64,000 nucleotides of DNA, from NCBI GenBank assembly GCA_002304925.1, contig DBPT01000001.1, positions 121,732-185,731 on the forward strand. Direction: 5' to 3'. Origin of the DNA: Prolixibacteraceae bacterium UBA1413. Lineage in GTDB: Bacteria; Bacteroidota; Bacteroidia; Bacteroidales; Prolixibacteraceae. The position numbers and the translations under genes were made by a program. Below, piece after piece: positions 1 to 8,335 of this stretch (within the stretch, counting starts at the first letter, position 1; each line of letters opens with the position of its first letter). The notes under the pieces are model-generated. The model did not search any database. It was not told the DNA's origin and saw only the letters and a program-made list of their open reading frames with translations.

Positions 1-885
1 ACCCCGGAACTGAAAGCTGATGTTGATCTGAGCATCGGGGTGGGGCAGGCTGTGGGTGAAACCGATATCATGGCCCTCAGGGAGACTCTGTCGGGGATCA
101 TCGGCCGGGAGCATTCTTCTTCGAGGAACCTGGAAGAGATTGAGGCATTCCTGGGAGACGGGATGGACGATGAGGCGCGGGGGGCCTTTGTCGACGAAAT
201 GTCGGAGAACAGGGATTTGCGAGCTCAGGTGAAACTGGTCAGGGAATTGGATACGGCATTGGGCGAGAAGGATATCCTTGGTCTGCGGGATGCCTTACGG
301 AAAATTCCCGGAGATGTTTACCGGCAGGAGAAGAAATCGCTGATTCCGGCATTGCGGAAGGGGAACAAGAAGGCCCTGTATCCGATTGTTGCAGCCCTTT
401 TCATCCTGATGCTGGGAATTTCCTCTATTCTGAAAATGATGTCCGATGACAGCCGGGCCCTATACGACTTTTATTATACGGTACCCCGGGCCCCCGTGGT
501 GTTCAGGGCGGCAGCCGGTGCGGGTGACGGGGGTCTTTATGAGGGCTTGAAACAATTCAACCAAGGCAATTACCATACGGCGATTCTGTATCTCGGGGAG
601 ACGGAAGGTGATCCTGTGAATCCTGCTGCCAGGTTTTATGCCGGCGCCAGCCATCAGGCACTCAGGGAATTCGGTTCCGCTGTCACAGAATATGAAATGG
701 TCATCCGCCATAATGACAACCTCTTCCTGGAACAGGCGGAATGGTATTACGCCCTGTGTCAGGTGGGAGAGGGAAGGCCTGAACTTGCAGAGACCAGTCT
801 GAAAGCTGTGATACGTCGCAACGGATATTACCACAAACAGGCTTCTTCATTACTGCAAAAAATCAACAAAAAGAAACGCCCCTAA
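1..885 (+). CDS. Membrane-anchored TPR protein with anti-sigma-like N-terminal repeats (5' end outside window)
   Basis: The reading frame is open to base 1, so the gene very probably starts upstream; the first in-frame start here is GTG at 40, followed by ATG at 70. The cytoplasmic part resembles the small helical anti-sigma-like domain common in Bacteroidota (EEIEAFLGD...DLRAQVKLV). The segment just inside the window edge (ELKADVDLSIG..ALRETLSGI) looks like a second copy of the end of that domain. One membrane segment follows (about residues 108-130 from the GTG). After it come TPR-like helical repeats with F/Y-G-x-A patterns and a basic tail. It converges on the CHAT protease gene with a gap of 9 bases. 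I infer a membrane scaffold that works with the CHAT protein. Confidence is good for the architecture and low for the role. Confidence 0.75.
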   Translation, partial: TPELKADVDLSIGVGQAVGETDIMALRETLSGIIGREHSSSRNLEEIEAFLGDGMDDEARGAFVDEMSENRDLRAQVKLVRELDTALGEKDILGLRDALRKIPGDVYRQEKKSLIPALRKGNKKALYPIVAALFILMLGISSILKMMSDDSRALYDFYYTVPRAPVVFRAAAGAGDGGLYEGLKQFNQGNYHTAILYLGETEGDPVNPAARFYAGASHQALREFGSAVTEYEMVIRHNDNLFLEQAEWYYALCQVGEGRPELAETSLKAVIRRNGYYHKQASSLLQKINKKKRP

Positions 886-894
886 AGAAAAGAA

Positions 895-3765
895 TTATGC
901 AGGGGGCATGCCCTTTTTCCGTCCGCGAACCTTTCTGACGGCCAGGTCGGAAATCAGGAAGATCAGGATACCTCCCATCAGGACAAGGAGGTGGTTTTTT
1001 AAGCCACTGAACAGGGGATCAGACTGTCCGATGCTTATATATCCCAGCCATAAATGAGGGTGTGCCGTCGCCGGTCCGGCATGCTGCAGATAATGGAGCT
1101 TGGCAGTTCTTAATGCGGCGTCCTTGCTCTTCCCGAACAGAAGGTTCCGGTAAAAGTCCTTCATTATCTCACTCCCCGACTGGTCTTCCACATTCCACAG
1201 TGAAAGCACCACGGAATGACAACCGGCATACATGAATCCCCGGGCGAGGCTGATGACTCCTTCACCAGTCCGGAAAATACCACCACCTGTATTACAGGCG
1301 CTGAGCACTGTCATGTCAGCTCCCATCTTCAGGTTGTAGATGTCAGCTGTGTTCAGTAATCCGTCGTTGTCCAGGCTGTCAGGAATCTCCGGTGAAAATA
1401 GCAGCCGTGAGAAAAGGGGAAGCGAATCATTGATCAAGGCATGCATGGCCAGATGAACGATTTGGTATTTCCCTGCCTCTTCCCTGAATTTTTTCTCTGT
1501 CGACGCTTTGCCCATAAAAGTCGTCGCGTTCAGCCTGCGCTTCAGAAAAGTGACTTCATCAACTGATCCGGGGATGCCCGGAAGATAAACCGAAAGATGC
1601 GGGAAAAGATCGTCATCATCATACGAAGGAGCAAAAGCGATCGTTTTCTTTTTCTTTAAACGTAATCCGTTTGTGACATCATGGAGTAAAACGGCAGAGT
1701 ATGCGTAATTTATAGTATACCTTTTTATCAGATAGGGCAAATCGTGAAAATGAATCATAGACAGATCCGGTTTCTCATCAAGCAACGCCTCAAAAGGGAG
1801 ATAGCTCAATATTCCCCCTGGGACGATGGTTATCTTTTTACCCTTTATGAAATCTTCACACGGCTTGAAAAGGATGGTATAAAGATCATTCGCCGCTTCA
1901 CAATAGGTTCTGAAATCCTCAATCCCGGTAAGCAGAAAGCCGGTTGAAGAAACAAAATCATAAATTTGCAGGACCTGTTCGCTGTATTTCGGATGGAATG
2001 GCTGCCTGACAAAATGGTAATCTTTTTTCGAAAGGGCTATAATGTAAATTTCACCTTCAGTACTGCCCCTGCCGGGATTTAAAGTATAGGAAAGCAGCAC
2101 TTCATCTTTCCGGAGTCTTTTTCTGACAGCGTCGAAAGTAAGCGGTCTGACTTTGTATTTCATCTGATAATAGCCGCTGTAGTTCGCCTCCATGGATTCC
2201 CGGATTCTGACGAGCTGCTGTTCGTTATTAAAAATCCGTTCGTTCAGGCTGGCCAGCCTGGCAGAATCGGGTTTTTCCTGCATGTTCTCTTCGTACAGCT
2301 TTTCACGGTAGTAGGCCAGGTTTGAGTTGCAGGTAGATTCCATCCTGATGAGGCTGTCCGCAATCAGTTGTCCGGAACGGGATTCAATTTCAGTGATCTG
2401 ATCGTACAGGGTGACGGCTTTGTTTTTTTCTGAATGGTGGAAAGCAACCTCTGCCCAACGGATATTTCCGGTTATCTCATGCAATTCATAGGCCGACTCA
2501 ATGGCGCAGACAAAAATGTCCTGCTCCAGTTCACTGATAAGACTTTTACTCTCTTCGGTGACAAACCCGGTACGCAAATATCCCACCATGTCACTCGCCG
2601 CAGAATAATAATTCAAGGCTTCTGACAGAAATTCCGTTTTTTCACCATGCGCCTGTGCCGAAGCCAGGCCGGCCAGCTGCTGACAGCATATTCCCGAGTT
2701 TTGCAGGAGTTGGAGCGTCAGGGCGGGGAAATTGCTCCTGAAATTCACATCGGCTCCGGGCATAATGCTCTCCCCGGGTGGATTGATGACTTCCAGACCT
2801 TTTTTATACCAGGACAATGCGTTAAGCAGGTTTTCCCTTTTTAACATCTGAAAATGCTCAAAGGAGGAGGATTCTATCATTTTAGATGCATAAGCTTTAC
2901 CGGTGGCATTGTAAACTTCTCCGATTTCACCCCGCGTATTCCGGTAAAGCCGGTAGATTTTTTCTGCTTTGCCAAGGTAATTCAGTGCAGAATCATGTTC
3001 TGACATTACATTCAGAAGTTGGGCATAAATAAGATACTGGTCGGCCAGACTGAGATCTTCCCTGCCGTTTTCCTTCAATATCAGCCTGATCATTTCATGG
3101 TGCATCGTTTTTGCTTTACCTGGCTGACCAGTGAATGTGAAAATGCTGGCTATCAGTCTCATGTACTGAATTTGCTGGCTGACCGGACCTGTCGGAAGAT
3201 GCTGGGTGGCCAGCTGCAACGCCTTCTCATCCATGTTGATCTGATGATAACAATTGGCCAGGTTATATATCGCCGACACATAATTCTCCCTGTTAAATTT
3301 GTCGGGCGAATGTTCGTAAATATAAACCGCTCTCTCGTGATACCGGATTGCTTCGCTGAGATTTCCCTTTTGCCGGTAATAGTTGCCGATGTTCGTATAA
3401 ATATCCCCCAGCCGGGAATCATTTTCAGGGGCATTGTACAGGTACATTTTTTCAGCCAACAAAAAGTATTGGTGGGCATTGTCATACTGCAACAGGTTTT
3501 TATACTGTATTGCCATGCCCATATAGGTACTCCCCAGCCGGTAATGGTTTTCCCCGAAAACTCTTTTACGGTATTCCAGGCTCTTTTTGAAAAACTCAAG
3601 CGCTTTTTCCGGCTCTCCCTTCAACGCAAATTCCATGGCTTCACGGTGAAATTGCACGGCCTTCAGACTGTCATCACGGCTGTATTCAGTCCGGGAAGTG
3701 CAAAACACCGGAAGAAACATAAAAAAGGTTAACAGGATTCTTTTTGCTGAAGTTTTAAAGTTCAT
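895..3765 (-). CDS. TPR-CHAT domain caspase-like protease
   Basis: The N-terminus has a hydrophobic signal or anchor (RILLTFFMFLPVFC). A long TPR array follows over roughly residues 30-450, then a coiled region, then a CHAT peptidase domain over the last third. The catalytic pair looks intact: His in HLAMHA and Cys in LSACNTGGG, followed by the family's GEGVISLARGF and HPHLW motifs. A C-terminal membrane helix (LLVLMGGILIFLI) with basic residues after it ends the protein. I chose ATG at 3765 because the signal peptide starts there; a GTG at 3816 would add 17 residues. A TACATTTG box (3771-3778) sits five bases before this ATG, so the transcript could be almost leaderless. CHAT proteases with TPR arms cleave protein targets after activation; the target here is unknown. 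The gene diverges from the GG-leader peptide gene. Confidence 0.88.
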   Translation of the reverse strand: MNFKTSAKRILLTFFMFLPVFCTSRTEYSRDDSLKAVQFHREAMEFALKGEPEKALEFFKKSLEYRKRVFGENHYRLGSTYMGMAIQYKNLLQYDNAHQYFLLAEKMYLYNAPENDSRLGDIYTNIGNYYRQKGNLSEAIRYHERAVYIYEHSPDKFNRENYVSAIYNLANCYHQINMDEKALQLATQHLPTGPVSQQIQYMRLIASIFTFTGQPGKAKTMHHEMIRLILKENGREDLSLADQYLIYAQLLNVMSEHDSALNYLGKAEKIYRLYRNTRGEIGEVYNATGKAYASKMIESSSFEHFQMLKRENLLNALSWYKKGLEVINPPGESIMPGADVNFRSNFPALTLQLLQNSGICCQQLAGLASAQAHGEKTEFLSEALNYYSAASDMVGYLRTGFVTEESKSLISELEQDIFVCAIESAYELHEITGNIRWAEVAFHHSEKNKAVTLYDQITEIESRSGQLIADSLIRMESTCNSNLAYYREKLYEENMQEKPDSARLASLNERIFNNEQQLVRIRESMEANYSGYYQMKYKVRPLTFDAVRKRLRKDEVLLSYTLNPGRGSTEGEIYIIALSKKDYHFVRQPFHPKYSEQVLQIYDFVSSTGFLLTGIEDFRTYCEAANDLYTILFKPCEDFIKGKKITIVPGGILSYLPFEALLDEKPDLSMIHFHDLPYLIKRYTINYAYSAVLLHDVTNGLRLKKKKTIAFAPSYDDDDLFPHLSVYLPGIPGSVDEVTFLKRRLNATTFMGKASTEKKFREEAGKYQIVHLAMHALINDSLPLFSRLLFSPEIPDSLDNDGLLNTADIYNLKMGADMTVLSACNTGGGIFRTGEGVISLARGFMYAGCHSVVLSLWNVEDQSGSEIMKDFYRNLLFGKSKDAALRTAKLHYLQHAGPATAHPHLWLGYISIGQSDPLFSGLKNHLLVLMGGILIFLISDLAVRKVRGRKKGMPPA

Positions 3766-3877
3766 AAAATCAAATGTATAAAGATTATTTGATTTTTTTC
3801 TGAAAAAAAACTTCACATCTATGGGTTACCTTTCATTTGTTTACAGAATATAATAAAGAGTGAATGTAAAAATTAAA

Positions 3878-3891
3878 ATTAAACGTTTAAT
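3878..3891. promoter_or_regulatory. 14-base perfect palindrome upstream of the GG-leader peptide
   Basis: ATTAAACGTTTAAT is a perfect palindrome that ends ten bases before the ATG of the peptide gene, in the divergent gap with the CHAT gene. Its size and place fit an operator for a dimeric regulator. The region is AT-rich, so chance is not excluded. No good TAnnTTTG box is seen on the plus strand; TACCTTTC at 3826-3833 is the nearest. Confidence 0.35.
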
Positions 3892-3901
3892 GATGTAAGC
3901 C

Positions 3902-4060
3902 ATGAAAAATTCGAAAAGAACCCTGAAAATGAACAGTTTTTATGAATCGAACCATATGGAAGAATTGAATACAGAAGAGATGTACAGGATCAGGGGTGGT
4001 AATAAAGGCGAAAAAACGAAAACCAAAGATATTGATGTTTACGATACGCGAGAAGATTAA
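3902..4060 (+). CDS. Double-glycine-leader peptide precursor (52 aa)
   Basis: ATG at 3902 to TAA at 4060 encodes 52 residues. The first half has the layout of Bacteroidales GG-type natural-product precursors: a basic start with a KxxLKMN-like patch (residues 5-11), then an acidic helix ELNTEEMYRIRGG ending in Arg-Gly-Gly at residues 31-33. Cleavage after GG would release a 19-residue core (residues 34-52). This core is very polar and charged, with no Cys and few hydrophobics, so lanthionine formation is unlikely. The gene has a palindrome just upstream and a strong terminator 30 bases downstream, so it looks like a self-contained unit. No peptidase-containing ABC transporter or modifying enzyme is in the window; the only close partner is the divergent TPR-CHAT protease. 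It could be a signalling peptide, a bacteriocin-like peptide or a protease substrate. Confidence 0.7.
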   Translation: MKNSKRTLKMNSFYESNHMEELNTEEMYRIRGGNKGEKTKTKDIDVYDTRED

Positions 4061-4089
4061 ATGAAGATGCTTTTCCGGAGAATGGGATT

Positions 4090-4119
4090 AGGGTGGAATG
4101 CAGAATTCTACCCTTTTTT
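4090..4119 (+). terminator. Intrinsic terminator of the GG-leader peptide gene
   Basis: AGGGTGGAAT (4090-4099) pairs with ATTCTACCCT (4105-4114) with one G-U pair and a five-base loop, followed directly by a run of T to 4119. It overlaps the last codon of the convergent methyltransferase gene. There is no A-run on the left side, so it acts in the plus direction only. Confidence 0.8.
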
Positions 4120-5280
4120 GTTTAGCTTCCTTTTGATCACCAGTTGTTTCCGCTTTCCTACGAAAAGTTCATATTTCTGAAAACTACATTCCATGGCGCC
4201 GTTGTACAGCCTGTGTTTTTCTGACGGCCGCAGTCCGATCTTTTGCAGCATTTCAGGGGAGGCAGAAAGGATCCAGGCACTATGTCCCGTGAAATGATGT
4301 TTTAGCCTTTCACCGATCATCTGGTACAAATGCTCCAGGTTATCATGTCTGATCCTTTCCCCGTAGGGTGGATTCATCATAATAACGCTCTTTTCGGATT
4401 TCATTTCCACTTTTGCGAAATCGGACACATCAAAAGAGATCAGGTTAAAAACCCTGGCATTCCGGGCATTGGTTTTTGCTGACAGCACATTTTTGGTTAA
4501 AATGTCGGAGGCATAGATATGGTGGGTGAATTCCGACAGCGTTGTTTCTCCTTTGATTTTTTCAAACAACTCCGGTTCAAAATCGGACCAGTTCATGAAA
4601 GCAAACGATTTCCTGAATTTCCCGGGGGGGATATTTTTGGCGATCAGTGCGGCTTCAATGGGGAGGGTACCTGATCCGCACATCGGATCCATAAAGTCGC
4701 AATTCCCCTTCCATCCTGAGAGCAGAATCATGCCGGCAGCGAGCACCTCGTTGAGGGGGGCATCACCCTGTGATTGCCGGTATCCGCGCTTGTGGAGCGA
4801 TTCACCCGAACTGTCGAGGCTGATGATGCAGTTTTGCCCCGATATGTGGATATGAAAAATTACGTCGGGTTCGGCGGTATCGACACTGGGCCGGCTTCCT
4901 GTCTTCTGCCTGAAGCGGTCCGCAATCGCATCTTTTAATTTCAGCGAGGCATACATGGAGTTTTTAAACAACGCTGACTGCATGACCGTACTTTGGACCA
5001 CAAAGGTGTCGTTCAGCTTCATGAATTGTTCCCATTTTATTTTCAGGCATTTGATGAAGAAGTCGTCCAGGTTGGAGAAGTTGAAGGCATTGATTTGCCG
5101 GAATATCCTGATGGCAGTCCGCAGCCGGTAATTCGCCCGGTAAACCATGCCTTTGTCTCCACGGAAACTGACGGCGCGTATGCCGGGTGTAATCTCTTTT
5201 CCGCCAAGGGCGCTGATTTCTTCAGCAAGGACTTCTTCCAGTCCTTCCAATGTTTTTGCAGTTAGGGTGTACGTTTCCAA
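4108..5280 (-). CDS. THUMP-domain class I SAM-dependent RNA methyltransferase (RlmL/YpsC-like)
   Basis: At 390 residues this has the usual length for the family. The N-terminal THUMP region (about residues 1-160, beginning ETYTLTAKTLEGLEEVL) binds RNA. The C-terminal Rossmann methyltransferase has the motif DPMCGSGTLPIEAALIA, where SAM binds, and the catalytic NPPYGERI motif typical of N2-guanine methylation of 23S rRNA or tRNA. I chose the TTG at 5280 because homology begins there. The upstream open extension to 5391 reads through the end of cysE in another frame and has no family likeness. It lies 23 bases after cysE and is probably the last gene of the prc-pnuC-nadR-cysK-cysE run. Confidence 0.9.
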   Translation of the reverse strand: METYTLTAKTLEGLEEVLAEEISALGGKEITPGIRAVSFRGDKGMVYRANYRLRTAIRIFRQINAFNFSNLDDFFIKCLKIKWEQFMKLNDTFVVQSTVMQSALFKNSMYASLKLKDAIADRFRQKTGSRPSVDTAEPDVIFHIHISGQNCIISLDSSGESLHKRGYRQSQGDAPLNEVLAAGMILLSGWKGNCDFMDPMCGSGTLPIEAALIAKNIPPGKFRKSFAFMNWSDFEPELFEKIKGETTLSEFTHHIYASDILTKNVLSAKTNARNARVFNLISFDVSDFAKVEMKSEKSVIMMNPPYGERIRHDNLEHLYQMIGERLKHHFTGHSAWILSASPEMLQKIGLRPSEKHRLYNGAMECSFQKYELFVGKRKQLVIKRKLNKKG

Positions 5281-5303
5281 ACAGTGAGAATTAGTGAAAG
5301 GAT

Positions 5304-6230
5304 TTATTTTCCGGTGCCGTTGGCAAAACTGTTTTCTCCGGGCCTGATCTGGACGATTTTTGAATTGGCGGGCAAACTCCGGGTGACCCATACGTTCCCT
5401 CCGATCACCGAATTCTTTCCGATGGTGATCCGGCCCAGGATGGTCGCTCCGGCATAGATGACAACATGATCTTCGACGATGGGATGCCGGGGGATTCCCT
5501 TTACCGGGTTTCCGTGTTCGTCGAGTTCAAAGCTTTTGGCCCCCAGGGTGACTCCCTGATATATTTTGACATGATTCCCGATGATGCAGGTAGATCCGAT
5601 GACCACACCGGTGCCGTGGTCGATGGCAAAATAATCTCCGATGGATGCTTCGGGATGAATATCGATTCCTGTCTCGCTGTGTGCCATTTCACTGATAAAG
5701 CGGGGAATCAGCGGAACACCGAGTTCGAAAAGGCGGTGTGCTATCCTGTAATTTGTAATGGCTCTGATGGCGGGATAACAGAAAATCACTTCGCCATAAC
5801 TTTTTGCCGCAGGGTCCCCCACATACATGGCTTCCACATCCCTGACCATTTTTCTCCGGATCTCAGGCAAAGATCTGATCATTTCGTGGGCCGCAAGCAA
5901 AGCATTCTTTCCATGTTCATGAAGGTCCCGCGCCCCGTTCTCCTGGCAATCAAAACATATGCCAGCCAGGATTTCCTGAGGGAGCAGGTCAAGCAACTCG
6001 TCCACATAAACGCCCATGTAATGGGTTATGGTTCCGGCCCGCAGTGACGTCTCCCCAAAATAACCCGGGAAAATGATTTCCCGGATCAATTCGATAATCC
6101 TCCTCAGTTTAAAGGGGGAAGGCATTGGCTCTCCCAGCCGGTGTTCATGGCATACCATGTTATAGGATCCGGGGTCTGAAAGATCCCGGATGGCCTTGTT
6201 AACGATGTTGTTATAATATACGTCATCCAT
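5304..6230 (-). CDS. cysE: Serine O-acetyltransferase
   Basis: It transfers acetyl from acetyl-CoA to L-serine, the first step of cysteine synthesis in the cytoplasm. The C-terminal half is a left-handed beta-helix of hexapeptide repeats (DIHPEASIGDYFAIDHGTG, then IGNHVKIYQGVTLGAKS), with the catalytic His in DHGTGVVIG. The N-terminal half is the helical domain of the longer, 300-residue Bacteroidota form. The start at 6230 overlaps the end of cysK by eight bases, so the two steps of the pathway are translationally linked. I see no missing active-site residue. Confidence 0.95.
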   Translation of the reverse strand: MDDVYYNNIVNKAIRDLSDPGSYNMVCHEHRLGEPMPSPFKLRRIIELIREIIFPGYFGETSLRAGTITHYMGVYVDELLDLLPQEILAGICFDCQENGARDLHEHGKNALLAAHEMIRSLPEIRRKMVRDVEAMYVGDPAAKSYGEVIFCYPAIRAITNYRIAHRLFELGVPLIPRFISEMAHSETGIDIHPEASIGDYFAIDHGTGVVIGSTCIIGNHVKIYQGVTLGAKSFELDEHGNPVKGIPRHPIVEDHVVIYAGATILGRITIGKNSVIGGNVWVTRSLPANSKIVQIRPGENSFANGTGK

Positions 6231-7164
6231 GTTGGTCGCGGTTAAACAGGGTTGTGCTGATATATCTTTCGCCGGTGTCGCATACTACAAAGACAATTGT
6301 TTTTCCTTTGTTTTCAGCTCTTCCTGCCACCTGCAGGGCTGCATGGCAGTTGGCCCCCGAAGAGATTCCTGCCAGAATCCCTTCTTCGGCGGCCAATTTA
6401 CGGGCATATTCGAATGCTGCGTCGTCGGAGACCCTGATTACTTCATCATAGACGGAGGTATTCAGTACTTCGGGAATAAAACCGGGACCAATGCCCTGGA
6501 TTTTATGTTCTCCCGGCAATCCTCCCGAAAGTACGGGTGAAGTCAGAGGCTCCACCACGATGCTGCGGAGATCCGGATTTTTCTGTTTCAGGATTTCAGA
6601 TACCCCGGTGATGGTCCCACCGGTCCCTGATCCGGCCACAAAAAAATCCACGTTACCGCCGGTGTCGTTCCATATTTCAATTGCGGTGGTCAGGCGGTGC
6701 ATGCAGGCATTGGCCTGATTGCTGAATTGCATGGGAATAAAGGATTTTTCAGTTCGGGAAGCCAATTCCATCGCTTTATCGATAGCTTCCTGCATACCTC
6801 CCCCGGCGGAAGTAAGTACCAGGTTTGCACCATAGGCCCTGATGAGCACCCTCCTTTCCATACTTACGCTTTCAGGCATAACAATGGTCAAGGGATACCC
6901 CCTGACAGCACATACCATCGCCAGTCCGATCCCGGTATTGCCGCTCGTAGGCTCAATGATCAGGGTCTCCCCGTCGATGCGTCCCTCCTTTTCAGCCGAT
7001 TCGATCATGGCCAGTGCCAGACGGTCCTTGACCGAACCGCCCGGATTAAAGGATTCCAGCTTGGCCAGCACGATGGCCTCTATCCCGGCAGCAATCCTAT
7101 TCAGTTTCACCATCGGGGTCCTCCCGATAAGCCCGGTGATATCCCTTGCAATATTCATAATCAT
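6223..7164 (-). CDS. cysK: Cysteine synthase A (O-acetylserine sulfhydrylase)
   Basis: This PLP enzyme joins O-acetylserine and sulfide to give cysteine. The PLP lysine is in GGSVKDRLAL (near residue 45), the substrate loop is PTSGNTGIGLA and the phosphate-binding Gly-rich turn is GSGTGGTITG. The length of 313 residues is normal. Two in-frame starts (7164 and 7158) are both close to the family start; the second gives MNIARDITGLIG. It lies 34 bases after the NadR-like gene and overlaps cysE, so it is read in the same minus-strand run. Confidence 0.95.
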   Translation of the reverse strand: MIMNIARDITGLIGRTPMVKLNRIAAGIEAIVLAKLESFNPGGSVKDRLALAMIESAEKEGRIDGETLIIEPTSGNTGIGLAMVCAVRGYPLTIVMPESVSMERRVLIRAYGANLVLTSAGGGMQEAIDKAMELASRTEKSFIPMQFSNQANACMHRLTTAIEIWNDTGGNVDFFVAGSGTGGTITGVSEILKQKNPDLRSIVVEPLTSPVLSGGLPGEHKIQGIGPGFIPEVLNTSVYDEVIRVSDDAAFEYARKLAAEEGILAGISSGANCHAALQVAGRAENKGKTIVFVVCDTGERYISTTLFNRDQHG

Positions 7165-7198
7165 AATTTCAATAAAAATAGGGTAAGTTGACGAAACT

Positions 7199-7729
7199 TT
7201 AAACGATCTGACCGATTATTTGCAACGCGTTCTGAAACCTTTCCTCTCCGCTGCCCGACACAATTCCATAGCGGAACCCATATGCGTCAAGGTGAGCCCG
7301 GTAAATGCCGGTCAGTTTTTCCCGCATCTCACCCCCGTTTTCCCTCAACGGATCGGGTTCCCACGGCAAATCGGTGGCACACAGGAGAAACAGGTCCACG
7401 TGCGACCGCGACAGCATTTCAGGGATCCAGGAGGGAACATTGCCGAAAACCACTTCCATCCATACTTTGGTAATGATGAGCCAGGTGTCGAAGAAAACGA
7501 AGTCAGCATCGAGGGTGGTGGCTTCCTCCATTTGTGTCCGTTGAATGCCGGCGATGTGGAGAACATCAGCGTACGTGTAGTGGGGTCCCGATTTTTCGAG
7601 GTATTCACGGGCGTACTCCATCCTGACAGGTGCCGAAAAATGAAGTCCCAATTGCCTTGTCAGTTGTGACTTGCCTGTCGATTCCGCGCCGGTGATCACA
7701 ACGATTTTAGGTTTCTTCAATTCCTTCAT
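7199..7729 (-). CDS. NadR-like nucleoside kinase (ribosylnicotinamide kinase type P-loop ATPase)
   Basis: A 176-residue P-loop protein with Walker A GAESTGKSQL near the N-terminus and a later FFDTWLIITKVW segment typical of the NadR kinase domain. The NMN adenylyltransferase domain of full NadR is absent, as is usual for the stand-alone Bacteroidota form. The expected reaction is ATP-dependent phosphorylation of nicotinamide riboside just imported by PnuC. ATG at 7729 overlaps the pnuC stop in an ATGA, which settles the start; the open frame upstream to 7849 is only pnuC read in another frame. Confidence 0.88.
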   Translation of the reverse strand: MKELKKPKIVVITGAESTGKSQLTRQLGLHFSAPVRMEYAREYLEKSGPHYTYADVLHIAGIQRTQMEEATTLDADFVFFDTWLIITKVWMEVVFGNVPSWIPEMLSRSHVDLFLLCATDLPWEPDPLRENGGEMREKLTGIYRAHLDAYGFRYGIVSGSGEERFQNALQIIGQIV

Positions 7730-8325
7730 CCCTGCTGAGACATGCTGCGTTTCCAGGTGACATATCCGTATACGGCCAGTGAGAGGTAAACCATGTAAAG
7801 GAAGGTTGTCGGCCACAGTCCTCTTGACATGTAAAGAAAGGTGGCGCACAGGTCCGAAACGATCCAGATGATCCAGTTAAAAAGGATTTTCCGGGCCAGC
7901 ATCCAGGTCCCCATGATGCCCAGGGTGGATATCAGGGAGTCCATGAACGGAACAGGGGAGTCGGTAAACCTTCTGAGAAGGAGAAAGATGAGACCGAAAA
8001 TGGGAAGTGCCACCATCGATATAATCATTCCCTGCCTGCCGGTAAGGTTGGTGACCGGGACTTTTCCCGCCGGCTCTTCCTTGCGGCCCATGAGCCAGAA
8101 ATACCATCCGTAGAAGCTCATGCCCACATAGTATACCTGCAGACCCATGGCGGCATATATTTTCGCGTTGAAAAAGACCACTATGTAAAGCAGGGAGGAG
8201 AGTAATCCGGCCGGCCAGGTCAGGATGTTTTGGCGGATTGAGAGAATGATATAGGCAAGTCCCAGCAGTGCCCCCGATAATTCGATGTAATTGTCAGAAA
8301 GCCAGCTGGTTGTCATTTGAAGCAT
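7726..8325 (-). CDS. pnuC: Nicotinamide riboside transporter PnuC
   Basis: A 199-residue membrane protein with seven or so hydrophobic helices and the PnuC signature around QNILTWPAGLLSSLLY and YVGMSFYGWYFWLMG. PnuC carries the nucleoside by facilitated diffusion, and the coupled kinase traps it inside as the phosphate. The four-base overlap with the NadR-like kinase gene supports this substrate over thiamine (PnuT), and no thiamine riboswitch is seen. It starts ten bases after the prc stop. Confidence 0.9.
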   Translation of the reverse strand: MLQMTTSWLSDNYIELSGALLGLAYIILSIRQNILTWPAGLLSSLLYIVVFFNAKIYAAMGLQVYYVGMSFYGWYFWLMGRKEEPAGKVPVTNLTGRQGMIISMVALPIFGLIFLLLRRFTDSPVPFMDSLISTLGIMGTWMLARKILFNWIIWIVSDLCATFLYMSRGLWPTTFLYMVYLSLAVYGYVTWKRSMSQQG

Positions 8326-8335
8326 GATGGAAAAT

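Noticed and set aside
897..917. GGGCATGCCC followed by T-run at the CHAT gene end
   Set aside because: The palindrome leaves no room for a loop, and it lies within the coding end; not a credible terminator.
5281..5391. N-terminal extension of the methyltransferase
   Set aside because: It is cysE 3' sequence read in another frame; family likeness starts at the TTG at 5280.
7730..7849. N-terminal extension of the NadR-like kinase
   Set aside because: It reads pnuC in another frame; the ATGA overlap at 7729 gives a better start.
7165..8325. Thiamine (TPP) riboswitch near the PnuC-type transporter
   Set aside because: No TPP box pattern is seen; the adjacent kinase points to nicotinamide riboside.
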